A stretch of 64,000 bases of DNA from Aestuariibaculum sp. M13 (GCF_024723255.1 NZ_JANIAC010000001.1:1317548-1381547); one strand, 5' to 3'; shown: positions 1 through 7,629, counted from the first letter of the stretch. Notes: generated by a model not told the origin, from the letters alone. Numbers and translations: made by a program.

Positions 1-843
1 AAAATATGTTGCGATACCTTCACGATGTGATTCGGGAGTGTATTTTACATCCAGTTCGGTTTTTTGAAGTGAATCTTTAAGCGTTTCAGTTATATACCCA
101 TACTTTTCCATTTGAGATAATACCGTATTTCTTCGGTTTTTTACCCCTTCAGCATTTCTTAACGGATTATATAAAGCCGAGTTTTTAAACATCCCCACCA
201 ACATGGCAGATTCTTTAAGCGTTAAATCCTTTGGTTCCTTACCGAAGTATATTCTGGCAGCACTACGAATACCATCGGCATTGTTTAAGAAATCGTAAAT
301 ATTAAAATACTGTGCAATAATTTCTTCTTTGGTGTATTGACGCTCCAAACGAATAGCTATAATCCACTCTTTTACTTTCTGAAGTATACGTTCCACAATG
401 TTTTTAGAACCTTCACCGTGAAATAACTGTTTGGCTAACTGTTGCGAAATGGTACTGGCTCCTCCACCACTTCCTAACTTAACTACAGCTCTTAATGTAC
501 CAATAGCATCCACTCCAGAATGTTGTTCGAAACGTGCATCTTCAGTGGCAATTAAGGCATTCACCAAATCCTGTGGTAAATCTTCGTAACCAACAGGTGT
601 TCTGTTATCGTTAAAGTAAAATTTTCCTAAAGTTTGTCCGTCTGAAGAAATAATCTCGGTTGCTAAATTCGTTCTTGGGTTTTCTAATACGGTATGATCG
701 GGCATTTCGCCAAAAGCACCCCACGATGCCAATAAAAATATAAAGACTACGGCCAGAACGCCTGCTGTAAATAGTAGCCAAAACCAACGTATGTATTTAG
801 AGAAGTTTGTTGTAGGTTCTGCTTCTTGTTTCTTTGTTGCCAT
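1..843 (-). CDS. mrcA: Penicillin-binding protein 1A, N-terminal part (cut by window edge)
   Basis: Bifunctional class A PBP that polymerises lipid II into glycan strands and cross-links them at the periplasmic face of the inner membrane. Only the first 281 codons are in the window; the reading frame stays open to base 1. A short cytoplasmic tail precedes one membrane helix (about residues 19-40). The GT51 glycosyltransferase domain follows, with EDARFEQHSG at 101-110, GGASTISQQLAKQLF at 127-141 and RLERQYTKEEI near 165-175. The transpeptidase domain must lie outside the window. It is the last visible gene of a minus-strand operon after gldH. The ATG at 843 fits the usual N-terminal length. 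The family call is secure; the choice of PBP1A over other class A paralogues is inferred. Confidence 0.93.
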   Translation of the reverse strand, partial: MATKKQEAEPTTNFSKYIRWFWLLFTAGVLAVVFIFLLASWGAFGEMPDHTVLENPRTNLATEIISSDGQTLGKFYFNDNRTPVGYEDLPQDLVNALIATEDARFEQHSGVDAIGTLRAVVKLGSGGGASTISQQLAKQLFHGEGSKNIVERILQKVKEWIIAIRLERQYTKEEIIAQYFNIYDFLNNADGIRSAARIYFGKEPKDLTLKESAMLVGMFKNSALYNPLRNAEGVKNRRNTVLSQMEKYGYITETLKDSLQKTELDVKYTPESHREGIATYF

Positions 844-875
844 GTACTTTTATTTATAAATACGATTTGAATGGG

Positions 876-899
876 ATCTATAGATTACAACCTATAGAT
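876..899. repeat. AT-rich perfect inverted repeat between gldH and mrcA
   Basis: ATCTATAG (876-883) and CTATAGAT (892-899) are exact reverse complements around an 8-base spacer. The element fills most of the 63-base gldH-mrcA gap. It has no T-run on either side, so it is not a convincing terminator; it could be an mRNA stem-loop or an operator. Confidence 0.4.
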
Positions 900-906
900 G
901 AAATAG

Positions 907-1404
907 TTAGTTGTTACTGTTTATGTGTTCTATTCTAAAACCAACATCGGTTATACCTTCAAGCTCTACGACACCATTAACCTTACCATTTTCACGCATG
1001 GCTTGCTGAATATTTACCTTATAATTACCAGCTTCTTTAAACACAACTCCTTCTTTATACCAAAGTTTATTTTCCTTTGTATCGGTTACACCAGTACCTA
1101 ACAACTTTCCTGTTGGATCGGCCATTCGGTACTCTAAGGTATCTTTTATTGTCTTTCCATGAGGAAAAACCATTTCAACAATTAAAAATAAATTGTTGTA
1201 TTTATAGGTATTTGTATTCCTAAGATTCACAAATAAATTATAAGCCTTAGTAGAATCCGGAGGTGTTATATCAAAACTAACTATAGAATCTTTATGCCAT
1301 TTATTGGGAACCGATTTATACTCGTCGAAAACTCGATTTGAATCGCAAGACACAAATACTAATGAACATATCGCTAAAAATACTAACGTATTATTTCGTA
1401 ACAT
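907..1404 (-). CDS. gldH: Gliding motility lipoprotein GldH
   Basis: GldH is one of the lipoproteins needed for gliding in Flavobacterium. The protein is 165 residues: a short signal peptide starting MLRNNTLVFLAICSL, a lipobox ending in FVSC, then an all-beta-looking GldH domain. The frame stays open further upstream as far as 1539, but that part only reads the low-complexity 3' end of the preceding gene in another frame. The ATG at 1404 directly before the signal peptide is therefore the real start. It overlaps the end of the PSP1 gene by 14 bases, which indicates translational coupling. The neighbours (PSP1 protein, PBP1A) suggest co-expression with envelope growth. Confidence 0.88.
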   Translation of the reverse strand: MLRNNTLVFLAICSLVFVSCDSNRVFDEYKSVPNKWHKDSIVSFDITPPDSTKAYNLFVNLRNTNTYKYNNLFLIVEMVFPHGKTIKDTLEYRMADPTGKLLGTGVTDTKENKLWYKEGVVFKEAGNYKVNIQQAMRENGKVNGVVELEGITDVGFRIEHINSNN

Positions 1405-2821
1405 CCTTATTCTTTTGACTTTGGTTTTGGTTTGGATTTGGGTTTGGGTTCTGATTCTGCGGTTTCTTTTTATTTCTAGAACGATTGTTGTTTCGGTTTC
1501 TGTTTTTATTCCCTCCAGTAGTTTTAGGATCTGCAGCATTATTTCCGGCTTCAGTTCCTTTAGCTTTAGGATTTTTGGCTCTTGTTCTGGTATTATTATT
1601 CGTTCCTTTATCAGACGCCGGTGCAGAAGGTTTTGTTTCTGTTACATTACTATTTGCTCCGCCTTTGGCTTTCGAATTCTGATTTCGGTTATTCTTATTT
1701 CTACTATTTTTACGTTTTTTATTAGGTTTTGGACTATCGAATCGTGTTAAACTATCCTGACCTACAACGTTTTCAAACTCAGTTTTAGTATCTTCAATAA
1801 GATCTGAAGCATATTCTTCAAGGCTTGCCACCTTTTTATTCTTCTTATTTAAAGCAATAATTTCATTCGCCTGATCGGCAGTTATCTTATGCCAGTTAAT
1901 CCATTCACCTTCATAAGCATACCACATGTGACCTTTGAAAATATCGGTTTTCTGGCAAATGGCAACGCCTTTTTCGGTTTGTAGTTTTATTTCAGATTTA
2001 GGAAAATCTTTAAGCGCATCTAAGTACGTGTCTAACTCGTAATTTAAACAGCACTTTAATTTACCACATTGTCCGGCTAATTTTTGAGGATTTAATGACA
2101 ATTGCTGATAGCGTGCTGCCGAGGTACTTACCGAACGGAAATCGGTTAACCAGGTCGAACAACACAGCTCACGACCACAAGACCCAATGCCTCCTAGTCG
2201 GGCAGCTTCCTGACGGAACCCTACCTGCTTCATCTCGATACGTGTTTTAAACTCTCGAGCAAATACTTTAATTAACTCACGGAAATCGACACGCTCTTCA
2301 GCAGTGTAGTAAAACGTTGCTTTGCTGGCATCGCCCTGAAACTCGATATCGGAAATTTTCATTTCCAGTTTCAAATCTATTGCAAACTGTCTTGCTTTCA
2401 CCTTCATTGGCTCTTCACGATCTCGTGCAGCTTGCCAGATATCTATATCTTTTTGATTGGCTTTTCGGTATATTTTAAGTTCTTCGTCGGGTGTTTCAGA
2501 AATACTTTTACGTTTCATTTGAATACGCACCAATTCCCCCGTAAGGGTTACCATACCAATATCGTGGCCTGTTGTTGCCTGTGTAGCCACAACATCCCCA
2601 ATGCTAAGCGTTAAATGCTCTGTATTTTTGTAGTAATCTTTTCTTCCGTTTTTAAAGCGAACCTCAACCCAGTCAAACGGTTTCTCACCACTTGGAAGAG
2701 ACATATTAGACAACCAATCGAAAACCGTTAATTTATTACAACTATCTGTTCCGCAGGTGCCATTATTTTTACATCCTTTTGGTTGACCGTCTTTACCAGT
2801 TGAACAACTGTTACAAGCCAT
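1391..2821 (-). CDS. RicT/YaaT-like PSP1-domain protein with basic Asn-rich tail
   Basis: 476 residues. The N-terminus is cysteine-rich (MACNSC, then Cys17, Cys23 and Cys28). The PSP1 core carries the two diagnostic cysteine motifs CGRELCC (215-221) and CGKLKCC (252-258). In Bacillus the homologue RicT (YaaT) forms a complex with RicA and RicF that binds Fe-S clusters and affects mRNA processing; that role is known only there. From about residue 362 the protein becomes a repetitive Asn/Lys/Arg/Pro tail, probably disordered and perhaps RNA-binding (inference). It is the first gene of the operon with gldH and mrcA. Confidence 0.85.
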   Translation of the reverse strand: MACNSCSTGKDGQPKGCKNNGTCGTDSCNKLTVFDWLSNMSLPSGEKPFDWVEVRFKNGRKDYYKNTEHLTLSIGDVVATQATTGHDIGMVTLTGELVRIQMKRKSISETPDEELKIYRKANQKDIDIWQAARDREEPMKVKARQFAIDLKLEMKISDIEFQGDASKATFYYTAEERVDFRELIKVFAREFKTRIEMKQVGFRQEAARLGGIGSCGRELCCSTWLTDFRSVSTSAARYQQLSLNPQKLAGQCGKLKCCLNYELDTYLDALKDFPKSEIKLQTEKGVAICQKTDIFKGHMWYAYEGEWINWHKITADQANEIIALNKKNKKVASLEEYASDLIEDTKTEFENVVGQDSLTRFDSPKPNKKRKNSRNKNNRNQNSKAKGGANSNVTETKPSAPASDKGTNNNTRTRAKNPKAKGTEAGNNAADPKTTGGNKNRNRNNNRSRNKKKPQNQNPNPNPNQNQSQKNKDVTK

Positions 2822-2961
2822 AAATTTCTATATATTGAATTCGCTAATAGTTAATCTATTGCAAATGAATGTTCATATTATTTCTAATGGGTAAAGATAA
2901 TATTTTTTTAACGGTATATATGAAGACTTAATTATAATTAATACTTTAGCCCGTTTCTATG

Positions 2962-2990
2962 AAAAAACCCACTACAAAATGTAATGGGTT
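2962..2990 (-). terminator. Intrinsic terminator of the TrhO/TrhP/ferredoxin/small-peptide operon
   Basis: Minus strand: an 11-bp stem, AACCCATTACA with TGTAGTGGGTT (one G-U pair) around a 3-base loop, followed directly by a run of T (A2962-A2967 on the plus strand). It starts 15 bases after the stop of the 39-residue peptide gene, which supports that gene being real. Confidence 0.8.
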
Positions 2991-3005
2991 TGAATATGAT
3001 AAACT

Positions 3006-3125
3006 TTAAGTGTTCTTCTTTAAATATTTGTATAAGCGATACACTAAAACAACTAAAAAACTAATTGCTAAAACACTTATTAATTGCATGACAAACAATC
3101 CGATACTAAAATCTTCTGTAATCAT
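3006..3125 (-). CDS. 39-residue single-pass membrane peptide
   Basis: A short ATG-to-TAA frame. The peptide begins MITEDFSIGLFVMQ, has one hydrophobic helix (about residues 8-28) and ends in a basic tail (VYRLYKYLKKNT). By the positive-inside rule the C-terminus faces the cytoplasm. I know no function. It lies between a -33/-10 promoter match (3156-3185) and a strong terminator (2962-2990), as a real gene would. Small peptides of this kind (short acidic N-terminus, one helix, KKN tail) are common but uncharacterised in Flavobacteriia; that last point is from memory, not from a search. Confidence 0.6.
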   Translation of the reverse strand: MITEDFSIGLFVMQLISVLAISFLVVLVYRLYKYLKKNT

Positions 3126-3155
3126 AAATCCATGTTTTTTAGGTTAGAACTTCAA

Positions 3156-3185
3156 CAAACTTAATAAAATTCTTACTAAAAACAA
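3156..3185 (-). promoter_or_regulatory. Bacteroidota-type promoter for the 39-residue peptide
   Basis: Minus strand: TTG (3183-3185), 19 bases, TAAGTTTG (3156-3163), an exact match to the TAnnTTTG -10 box. It lies 30 bases upstream of the ATG at 3125 and just after the ferredoxin stop. Confidence 0.55.
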
Positions 3186-3218
3186 GTTGAATAGCAATAA
3201 ACTTCAGACTTAAAATAG

Positions 3219-3449
3219 CTAAATATCTTTCACATCAATTATCTTTACCGGGCATGCTTTTGCAGCATTTTCGCAGTCTTCTAAAATCATATGGTCGTTA
3301 GATTTAATGGTGAAAAAGCCTTTCTTATCGACACTTTTCAACAACACCGACTTCCCATCTTTCTTCGACATTTGAAACTGATTAGGTGCCAACTCGACGC
3401 AGTAATTACACCCAATACATTTATTTCGCTGTAAGGTAACAACAACCAT
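3219..3449 (-). CDS. Small 4Fe-4S ferredoxin
   Basis: A 76-residue soluble ferredoxin. The cluster ligands are visible as CIGCNYC (Cys11, 14, 17) and a final CP (Cys66), one 4Fe-4S site; Cys59 is an extra cysteine near the end. Its start codon overlaps the trhP stop by one base (TAATG), so the two are translationally coupled. Because TrhP is an Fe-S enzyme, this ferredoxin may be its electron donor or may serve in cluster transfer (inference from position; no data). Confidence 0.85.
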   Translation of the reverse strand: MVVVTLQRNKCIGCNYCVELAPNQFQMSKKDGKSVLLKSVDKKGFFTIKSNDHMILEDCENAAKACPVKIIDVKDI

Positions 3450-4693
3450 TAAGCTTCTACTTTATTTTCTACGATTTTGTATAATTTATCTGAAGGACGT
3501 ATTCTGAATCCTAACGGAATGGTCACCAAATCGCCTTTTGAAGCTTTATCAAGTTGCTCGTCGTTTACCAGCATTTGTGCCACCTCAACTTCTTTTGCAC
3601 CCGTGGTTGGACCCGTTACTAAAATAGTATCACCTACCGATAAATCGAAAGCTTCAATTTTAAACTCTCCAATCTGTGCTTTTGGAAAATAATGTTGTCC
3701 TTTACCAATATACACTTTCTTTTGTGTAGCATGCGACCCGGACCCAACACTCCATTCTCCTAATTTCTGCCCTAAGTAATAGCCATTCCAGAAACCGCGG
3801 TTGTAAACCTTTTCTAAGTCTTGCATCCAAGACACTACTTTCTCCTTTTCGAAGGTGTTATTTTCTAAGCTATCAATTGCTTCGCGGTAGCATTTAATAA
3901 CATTTGCTACATACTCCGGTGCGCGTCCACGACCTTCAATCTTCAACACTTTAATTCCGGCATCGGCCACCTGATCTAAAATATCGATGGTACATAAATC
4001 TTTTGGAGACATCATGTATTCGTTATCCAGTTCTATTTCAAAACCAGACTCCTGATCGATAACGGTATATTTCTTTCTGCAATTTTGTTTGCAAGCTCCA
4101 CGATTTGCTGAAGAATTATGCGAATGTAAACTTAAATAACACTTTCCTGAAACCGCCATGCATAATGCACCATGACCAAAAATTTCAATTTCAACCAAAT
4201 TCCCAGAAGGGCCTTTTACCTGCTCCTTTTCAATCTGTTCGGTAATTTTTTTCACCTGACGCAAACTCAGCTCACGACTCAATACCATAGTGTCGGCAAA
4301 CATGGCATAGAATTTTACAGTTTCTATATTAGTGATATTTATTTGCGTAGAAATATGCACCTCCATACCAATCTCACGAGCCGCCATAATTACAGCCTGA
4401 TCCATAGCAATCACAGCCGTGATATTAGCATCTTTCGCTTTTTGAATCAGTGTTTTTACAATCGATAAATCGTGATCGTAAATAATGGTATTTAAGGTTA
4501 AATAAGTTCTAACGTTTTTTTCCTGACAACGCTCGGCAATCTCAGGCAGATCATCTAAAGTAAAATTTATAGAGGCTCTGGCACGCATATTAAGCTGCTC
4601 TACACCAAAATAAACAGAATCTGCACCATTATCCAGAGCTGCTTGCAGTGATTCGAAATTCCCTGCAGGCGCCATTAATTCAATCTTTTGCAT
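3449..4693 (-). CDS. trhP: tRNA 5-hydroxyuridine hydroxylase TrhP (peptidase U32 family)
   Basis: 414 residues, the usual length of the U32/YegQ family. TrhP makes 5-hydroxyuridine at tRNA position 34 in an oxygen-independent, prephenate-linked reaction and needs an Fe-S cluster. The four cluster cysteines are visible (Cys178, 185, 201, 205), and the N-terminus has the family pattern MAPAGNFESLQAAL. Older annotations call it a collagenase or protease. It lies 6 bases after trhO and overlaps the ferredoxin start. Other U32 members (RlhA, UbiU/V) are possible alternatives, but the length and the trhO neighbour favour TrhP. Confidence 0.82.
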   Translation of the reverse strand: MQKIELMAPAGNFESLQAALDNGADSVYFGVEQLNMRARASINFTLDDLPEIAERCQEKNVRTYLTLNTIIYDHDLSIVKTLIQKAKDANITAVIAMDQAVIMAAREIGMEVHISTQINITNIETVKFYAMFADTMVLSRELSLRQVKKITEQIEKEQVKGPSGNLVEIEIFGHGALCMAVSGKCYLSLHSHNSSANRGACKQNCRKKYTVIDQESGFEIELDNEYMMSPKDLCTIDILDQVADAGIKVLKIEGRGRAPEYVANVIKCYREAIDSLENNTFEKEKVVSWMQDLEKVYNRGFWNGYYLGQKLGEWSVGSGSHATQKKVYIGKGQHYFPKAQIGEFKIEAFDLSVGDTILVTGPTTGAKEVEVAQMLVNDEQLDKASKGDLVTIPLGFRIRPSDKLYKIVENKVEA

Positions 4694-4699
4694 AACTAA

Positions 4700-5773
4700 T
4701 TAGGCTTCTTCTTGTTTAAAATGCTCGAAAATGTTTCTTAAATCCTTTTTATAAGGCAAGTGTTCGGCACGACCTTTTTTAAAAATATCGTTACTGTTTC
4801 CTTGTCCTTTACGCATGGCCTTTTGCTCTTCATAAGGCAAACGGTTAATCTCCATACAAGTTGTAGAACAACAGTTTTCCATTTCTTCCTGACATTTCGG
4901 ACACTGGATAAACAGCAAATGGCAAGCATCGTTAGCACAGTTGGTATGGACATCGAACGGCTCACCACATTGGTGACACTGTGCAATAACATCGTCACTA
5001 ATTCGCTCGGCACGACGTTCGTCGAACACGAAATTCTGTCCTAAAAACTTATTTTCTAAGTTTTGTTCTTTTACCTGACGGGTGTATTCAATAATACCGC
5101 CTTCAAGTTGGTATACATTTTTAAACCCTTTATGTTTGAAGTATGCACTGGCTTTTTCACAACGAATACCTCCCGTACAATACATAACCAGATTTTTATC
5201 TTCTTTATGTTCTTTTAAATCGTCTTCAATAATATCTAACGATTCTCTAAACGTATCAACATCTGGTGTTACGGCATTTTTAAAATGACCAATCTCACTC
5301 TCGTAATGGTTACGCATATCGACCAATACAGTATTTTCGTCTTCAATAAATCTATTGAAATCTTCCGCTTTTAAGTGAACTCCAATGTTCGTTACATCGA
5401 AAGTGTCGTCGTTTAATCCGTCGGCCACAATTTTCTCACGTACTTTAACTTTCAGTTTCAGGAACGATTTGTTGTCTTGTTCTACAGCCACATTTAAACG
5501 GATGTCTTTTAAGAAATCAATCGTATCTAAATGGGTTTTGAACTCATTGAAACGATCGGCTGGAAGTGATAATTGGCCGTTAATCCCTTCATGAGCGACA
5601 TAAATTCTACCTAAGACTTCTAATTTGTCCCAGACAATAAATAATTGATCTCTAAATTCCTGAGGATTTTGAATTTTTGCGTATTGGTAAAAAGAAAGCG
5701 TTAATCGATTTTTCCCTGCTTGGTCGATTAATTCTGCTCTCTCTTTAGCACTTAATTTATTGTACAGTTGCAT
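4700..5773 (-). CDS. trhO: Oxygen-dependent tRNA uridine-34 hydroxylase TrhO
   Basis: 357 residues. It has an N-terminal acylphosphatase-like region, then a rhodanese domain with active-site segment CTGGIRCEKA (Cys199 and Cys205), then a C-terminal cysteine-rich stretch (about 265-310, several CxxC pairs) typical of the longer UPF0176 members and likely to bind a metal. TrhO uses O2 to make 5-hydroxyuridine at the tRNA wobble position. It is the first gene of the operon with trhP and the ferredoxin, so both routes to the same modification are encoded together. A well-formed promoter lies 44 bases upstream. Confidence 0.9.
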   Translation of the reverse strand: MQLYNKLSAKERAELIDQAGKNRLTLSFYQYAKIQNPQEFRDQLFIVWDKLEVLGRIYVAHEGINGQLSLPADRFNEFKTHLDTIDFLKDIRLNVAVEQDNKSFLKLKVKVREKIVADGLNDDTFDVTNIGVHLKAEDFNRFIEDENTVLVDMRNHYESEIGHFKNAVTPDVDTFRESLDIIEDDLKEHKEDKNLVMYCTGGIRCEKASAYFKHKGFKNVYQLEGGIIEYTRQVKEQNLENKFLGQNFVFDERRAERISDDVIAQCHQCGEPFDVHTNCANDACHLLFIQCPKCQEEMENCCSTTCMEINRLPYEEQKAMRKGQGNSNDIFKKGRAEHLPYKKDLRNIFEHFKQEEA

Positions 5774-5816
5774 GCTATACTAATGTTTTAAGGTTAAAGA
5801 TTATATTTTAATGCGG

Positions 5817-5847
5817 CAAAGGTAAACAATTTAAACACAACACCAAA
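5817..5847 (-). promoter_or_regulatory. Promoter of the trhO-trhP-ferredoxin operon
   Basis: Minus strand: TTTG (5844-5847), 19 bases, TACCTTTG (5817-5824), a textbook match to the Flavobacterium/Bacteroides housekeeping consensus. It lies downstream (in the minus direction) of the terminator at 5854-5888, so that hairpin is not part of the trhO leader. Confidence 0.75.
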
Positions 5848-5853
5848 GCGTAT

Positions 5854-5888
5854 AAAAAAAGCGCTCATGGTATAGATGAAGCGCTTTT
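5854..5888 (-). terminator. Strong intrinsic terminator with no annotated gene upstream
   Basis: Minus strand: AAAAGCGC pairs with GCGCTTTT, extended past one bulged T by TCAT with ATGA; the loop is 7 bases and a run of seven T follows (A5854-A5860 on the plus strand). The only minus-strand sequence it can terminate is the 170-base recA-trhO gap, which carries an ECF-type promoter. Confidence 0.75.
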
Positions 5889-5960
5889 CAAATCATTTCG
5901 AGTTAGTCTACTTAAAATGCTTCACTGGTAAATTTCATAGCAATAATTTCCCTAGTTTAC
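5854..5960 (-). ncRNA. Candidate ECF sigma-dependent small RNA (about 100 nt)
   Basis: Predicted from an ECF-type promoter (5965-5990) and an intrinsic terminator (5854-5888) in the same direction, with no gene between. The transcript would start near 5957-5960 and end in the GCGC stem plus poly-U. It could encode only an 8-codon peptide (from ATG at about 5940: MKFTSEAF, then stop), so a regulatory RNA is more likely. A GAAGCATTTT segment could also pair with the AAAAGC-GCTTC terminator arm. No expression evidence is available; ends are approximate. Confidence 0.45.
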
Positions 5961-5964
5961 TACT

Positions 5965-5990
5965 AGATGCAAAATGTTCAAAAAGGTTGC
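5965..5990 (-). promoter_or_regulatory. ECF-type promoter motif, minus strand, in the recA-trhO gap
   Basis: Minus strand: GCAACC (5985-5990), 14 bases, GCATCT (5965-5970). Motif and spacing are the same as in front of the lipoprotein/sigma operon (7152-7177). GCAACC resembles the GGAAC-type -35 element of ECF sigma factors. It points away from recA. Confidence 0.5.
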
Positions 5991-5999
5991 GTCATAAAA

Positions 6000-6030
6000 T
6001 TGTATGATGATAAAAGTTATAGTATTTTAG
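6000..6030 (+). promoter_or_regulatory. Possible recA promoter
   Basis: TTG (6000-6002), 20 bases, TATTTTAG (6023-6030), one mismatch to TAnnTTTG. It lies 31 bases before the recA ATG. No LexA-like palindrome is evident to me in the gap. Confidence 0.35.
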
Positions 6031-6061
6031 CGTACAATTTCAGATAAAAATAGATTACGAA

Positions 6062-7075
6062 ATGAGCAACGAAAAAGAAGCGAAATTAAAAGCGCTAAAA
6101 CTTACATTAGACAAATTAGATAAGGCCTACGGAAAAGGTACTGTAATGAAAATGAGCGACCAAGCAGTTGTAGATGTTGATGCTATCCCGTCGGGTTCAT
6201 TAGGCTTAGATATTGCTTTAGGTGTTGGTGGATATCCTCGCGGACGAATCATTGAAATTTACGGACCAGAATCTTCGGGTAAAACAACCCTTACATTACA
6301 CGCTATTGCCGAAGCTCAAAAAGCAGGTGGAATTGCCGCTTTTATTGATGCCGAGCATGCCTTCGATAGATTTTATGCTGAAAAATTAGGTGTCGATTTA
6401 GAAAACTTAATCATCTCTCAACCAGATAACGGTGAGCAGGCTCTGGAAATCGCTGATAACTTAATCCGCTCAGGTGCTATTGATATTGTTGTAATAGATT
6501 CGGTTGCTGCATTAACACCTAAGAGTGAGATTGAAGGTGAAATGGGTGATTCTAAAATGGGATTACACGCCCGTTTAATGTCTCAGGCTTTAAGAAAGCT
6601 TACTGCATCTATCAGCAAAACAAACTGTACAGTTATTTTCATTAACCAGTTACGTGAAAAAATTGGTGTTATGTTTGGTAACCCGGAAACAACTACTGGT
6701 GGTAACGCTTTAAAATTCTACGCATCGGTTCGTTTAGATATTCGTCGTTCAACTCAAATTAAAGAAACCGACGGAAGTGTAGCAGGTAACAAAACCCGAG
6801 TTAAGGTGGTTAAAAATAAAGTAGCACCTCCATTTAAAACTGCTGAATTCGACATCATGTACGGAGAAGGTGTAAGTAAAGTAGGTGAGATTTTAGATAT
6901 CGCAGTAGAAAACGAAATCATTAAGAAAAGTGGTTCTTGGTTTAGCTACGAAGACACCAAACTTGGACAAGGTCGTGATGCTGTAAAATCGCTGATAAAA
7001 GACAACCCTGAACTTATGGAAGAGCTAGAGGTTAAAGTGAGAGCTGTAGCCAAAGCCGCTTCAGAAGGTGAATAA
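6062..7075 (+). CDS. recA: Recombinase RecA
   Basis: 337 residues, normal length. RecA forms the ATP-dependent filament for homologous recombination and SOS signalling. The Walker A motif GPESSGKT is at 68-75; the Walker B stretch ([14 protein letters not shown]) and loop 2 ([13 protein letters not shown]) are intact; the C-terminus is short and lacks a long acidic tail. It is transcribed alone: a terminator follows, and the flanking genes are either divergent (trhO) or have their own promoter. Confidence 0.98.
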   Translation: MSNEKEAKLKALKLTLDKLDKAYGKGTVMKMSDQAVVDVDAIPSGSLGLDIALGVGGYPRGRIIEIYGPESSGKTTLTLHAIAEAQKAGGIAAFIDAEHAFDRFYAEKLGVDLENLIISQPDNGEQALEIADNLIRSGAIDIVVIDSVAALTPKSEIEGEMGDSKMGLHARLMSQALRKLTASISKTNCTVIFINQLREKIGVMFGNPETTTGGNALKFYASVRLDIRRSTQIKETDGSVAGNKTRVKVVKNKVAPPFKTAEFDIMYGEGVSKVGEILDIAVENEIIKKSGSWFSYEDTKLGQGRDAVKSLIKDNPELMEELEVKVRAVAKAASEGE

Positions 7076-7114
7076 AAAATAACGTTTACTTTCAAATTAA
7101 ACTTTAAAGTATTT

Positions 7115-7143
7115 AAATCCCGATTAATTCGGGATTTTTTTAT
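7115..7143 (+). terminator. recA terminator
   Basis: AAATCCCGA (7115-7123) and TCGGGATTT (7129-7137) form a 9-bp perfect stem with a 5-base loop, followed by an uninterrupted T-run. It lies 40 bases after the recA stop. Confidence 0.88.
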
Positions 7144-7151
7144 TTCCATAC

Positions 7152-7177
7152 GCAACCTTTTAAACAGGATTGCATCT
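7152..7177 (+). promoter_or_regulatory. ECF-type promoter of the lipoprotein/sigma/barrel operon
   Basis: GCAACC (7152-7157), 14 bases, GCATCT (7172-7177), 42 bases before the lipoprotein ATG and directly after the recA terminator. The sigma factor gene is in the operon it would drive, so autoregulation is the natural reading. No TAnnTTTG box is present here. Confidence 0.5.
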
Positions 7178-7218
7178 TAGTAACAAAAAGCATAAAAAGA
7201 AAAGTTATTTAATTTATT

Positions 7219-7629
7219 ATGAAAAAGTTACTATTATTTAGTTTAAGTTTATTACTCTTTGTTTCATGTAACACAGACGATGACTACGACAACTACTACT
7301 TTGAGATTTTACCTGTAAAAAGCGTAGACATTCCGGAGGAGTTTGTTATGGGAGAAACCTACCCTATTACGGTTACTTACGAAAAGCCTTCGTCTTGTTA
7401 TGTTTACAGAAACTTATACTACGCTAAAGAAAATAACCAGAGAACAGTAGCACCTATCATGACGGTTTACGACAATAATAATTGTCAACCTTTGGTAGAA
7501 TTTGAAGAAGATGTTACCTTTAACTTTATCGTGACAAGCAATGGTTCTTATGTGTTTAAATTTTGGCAGGGGGAAGATGATAATGGTGAAGACATATATT
7601 TAACCTTTGAAGTTCCGGTAGTAGAATAA
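7219..7629 (+). CDS. Small lipoprotein of unknown function, first gene of sigma operon
   Basis: 136 residues: signal peptide with lipobox LLFVSC, an Asp-rich segment (NTDDDYDNYY) just after the lipidated Cys, then a compact beta-rich domain with Cys residues in SSC and NNC. Acidic residues directly after the lipid Cys are typical of surface-exported lipoproteins in Bacteroidota. I do not recognise the domain. It lies 31 bases upstream of the sigma factor gene and downstream of the ECF-type promoter, so it may be a target or a sensor of the same stress response (inference). Confidence 0.75.
   Translation: MKKLLLFSLSLLLFVSCNTDDDYDNYYFEILPVKSVDIPEEFVMGETYPITVTYEKPSSCYVYRNLYYAKENNQRTVAPIMTVYDNNNCQPLVEFEEDVTFNFIVTSNGSYVFKFWQGEDDNGEDIYLTFEVPVVE

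Noticed and set aside
1405-1539. N-terminal extension of gldH
   Set aside because: Reads the 3' repeat-rich end of the PSP1 gene in another frame; the lipoprotein signal begins at 1404.
1304-1750. Plus-strand open frame of 148 codons antisense to the PSP1 tail and gldH
   Set aside because: It is the antisense of the low-complexity Asn/Lys/Arg tail; hydrophobic low-complexity translation and no family match.
4172-4468. Plus-strand frame of 98 codons antisense to trhP
   Set aside because: Shadow of a well-supported gene; no signal, motif or promoter.
5854-5888. Attenuator in the trhO leader
   Set aside because: The trhO promoter (5817-5847) lies downstream of the hairpin on the minus strand, so the hairpin is outside the trhO mRNA.
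5890-6061. tRNA or riboswitch in the recA leader gap
   Set aside because: No cloverleaf, CCA end or known riboswitch core seen; only the promoter motifs and the terminator.
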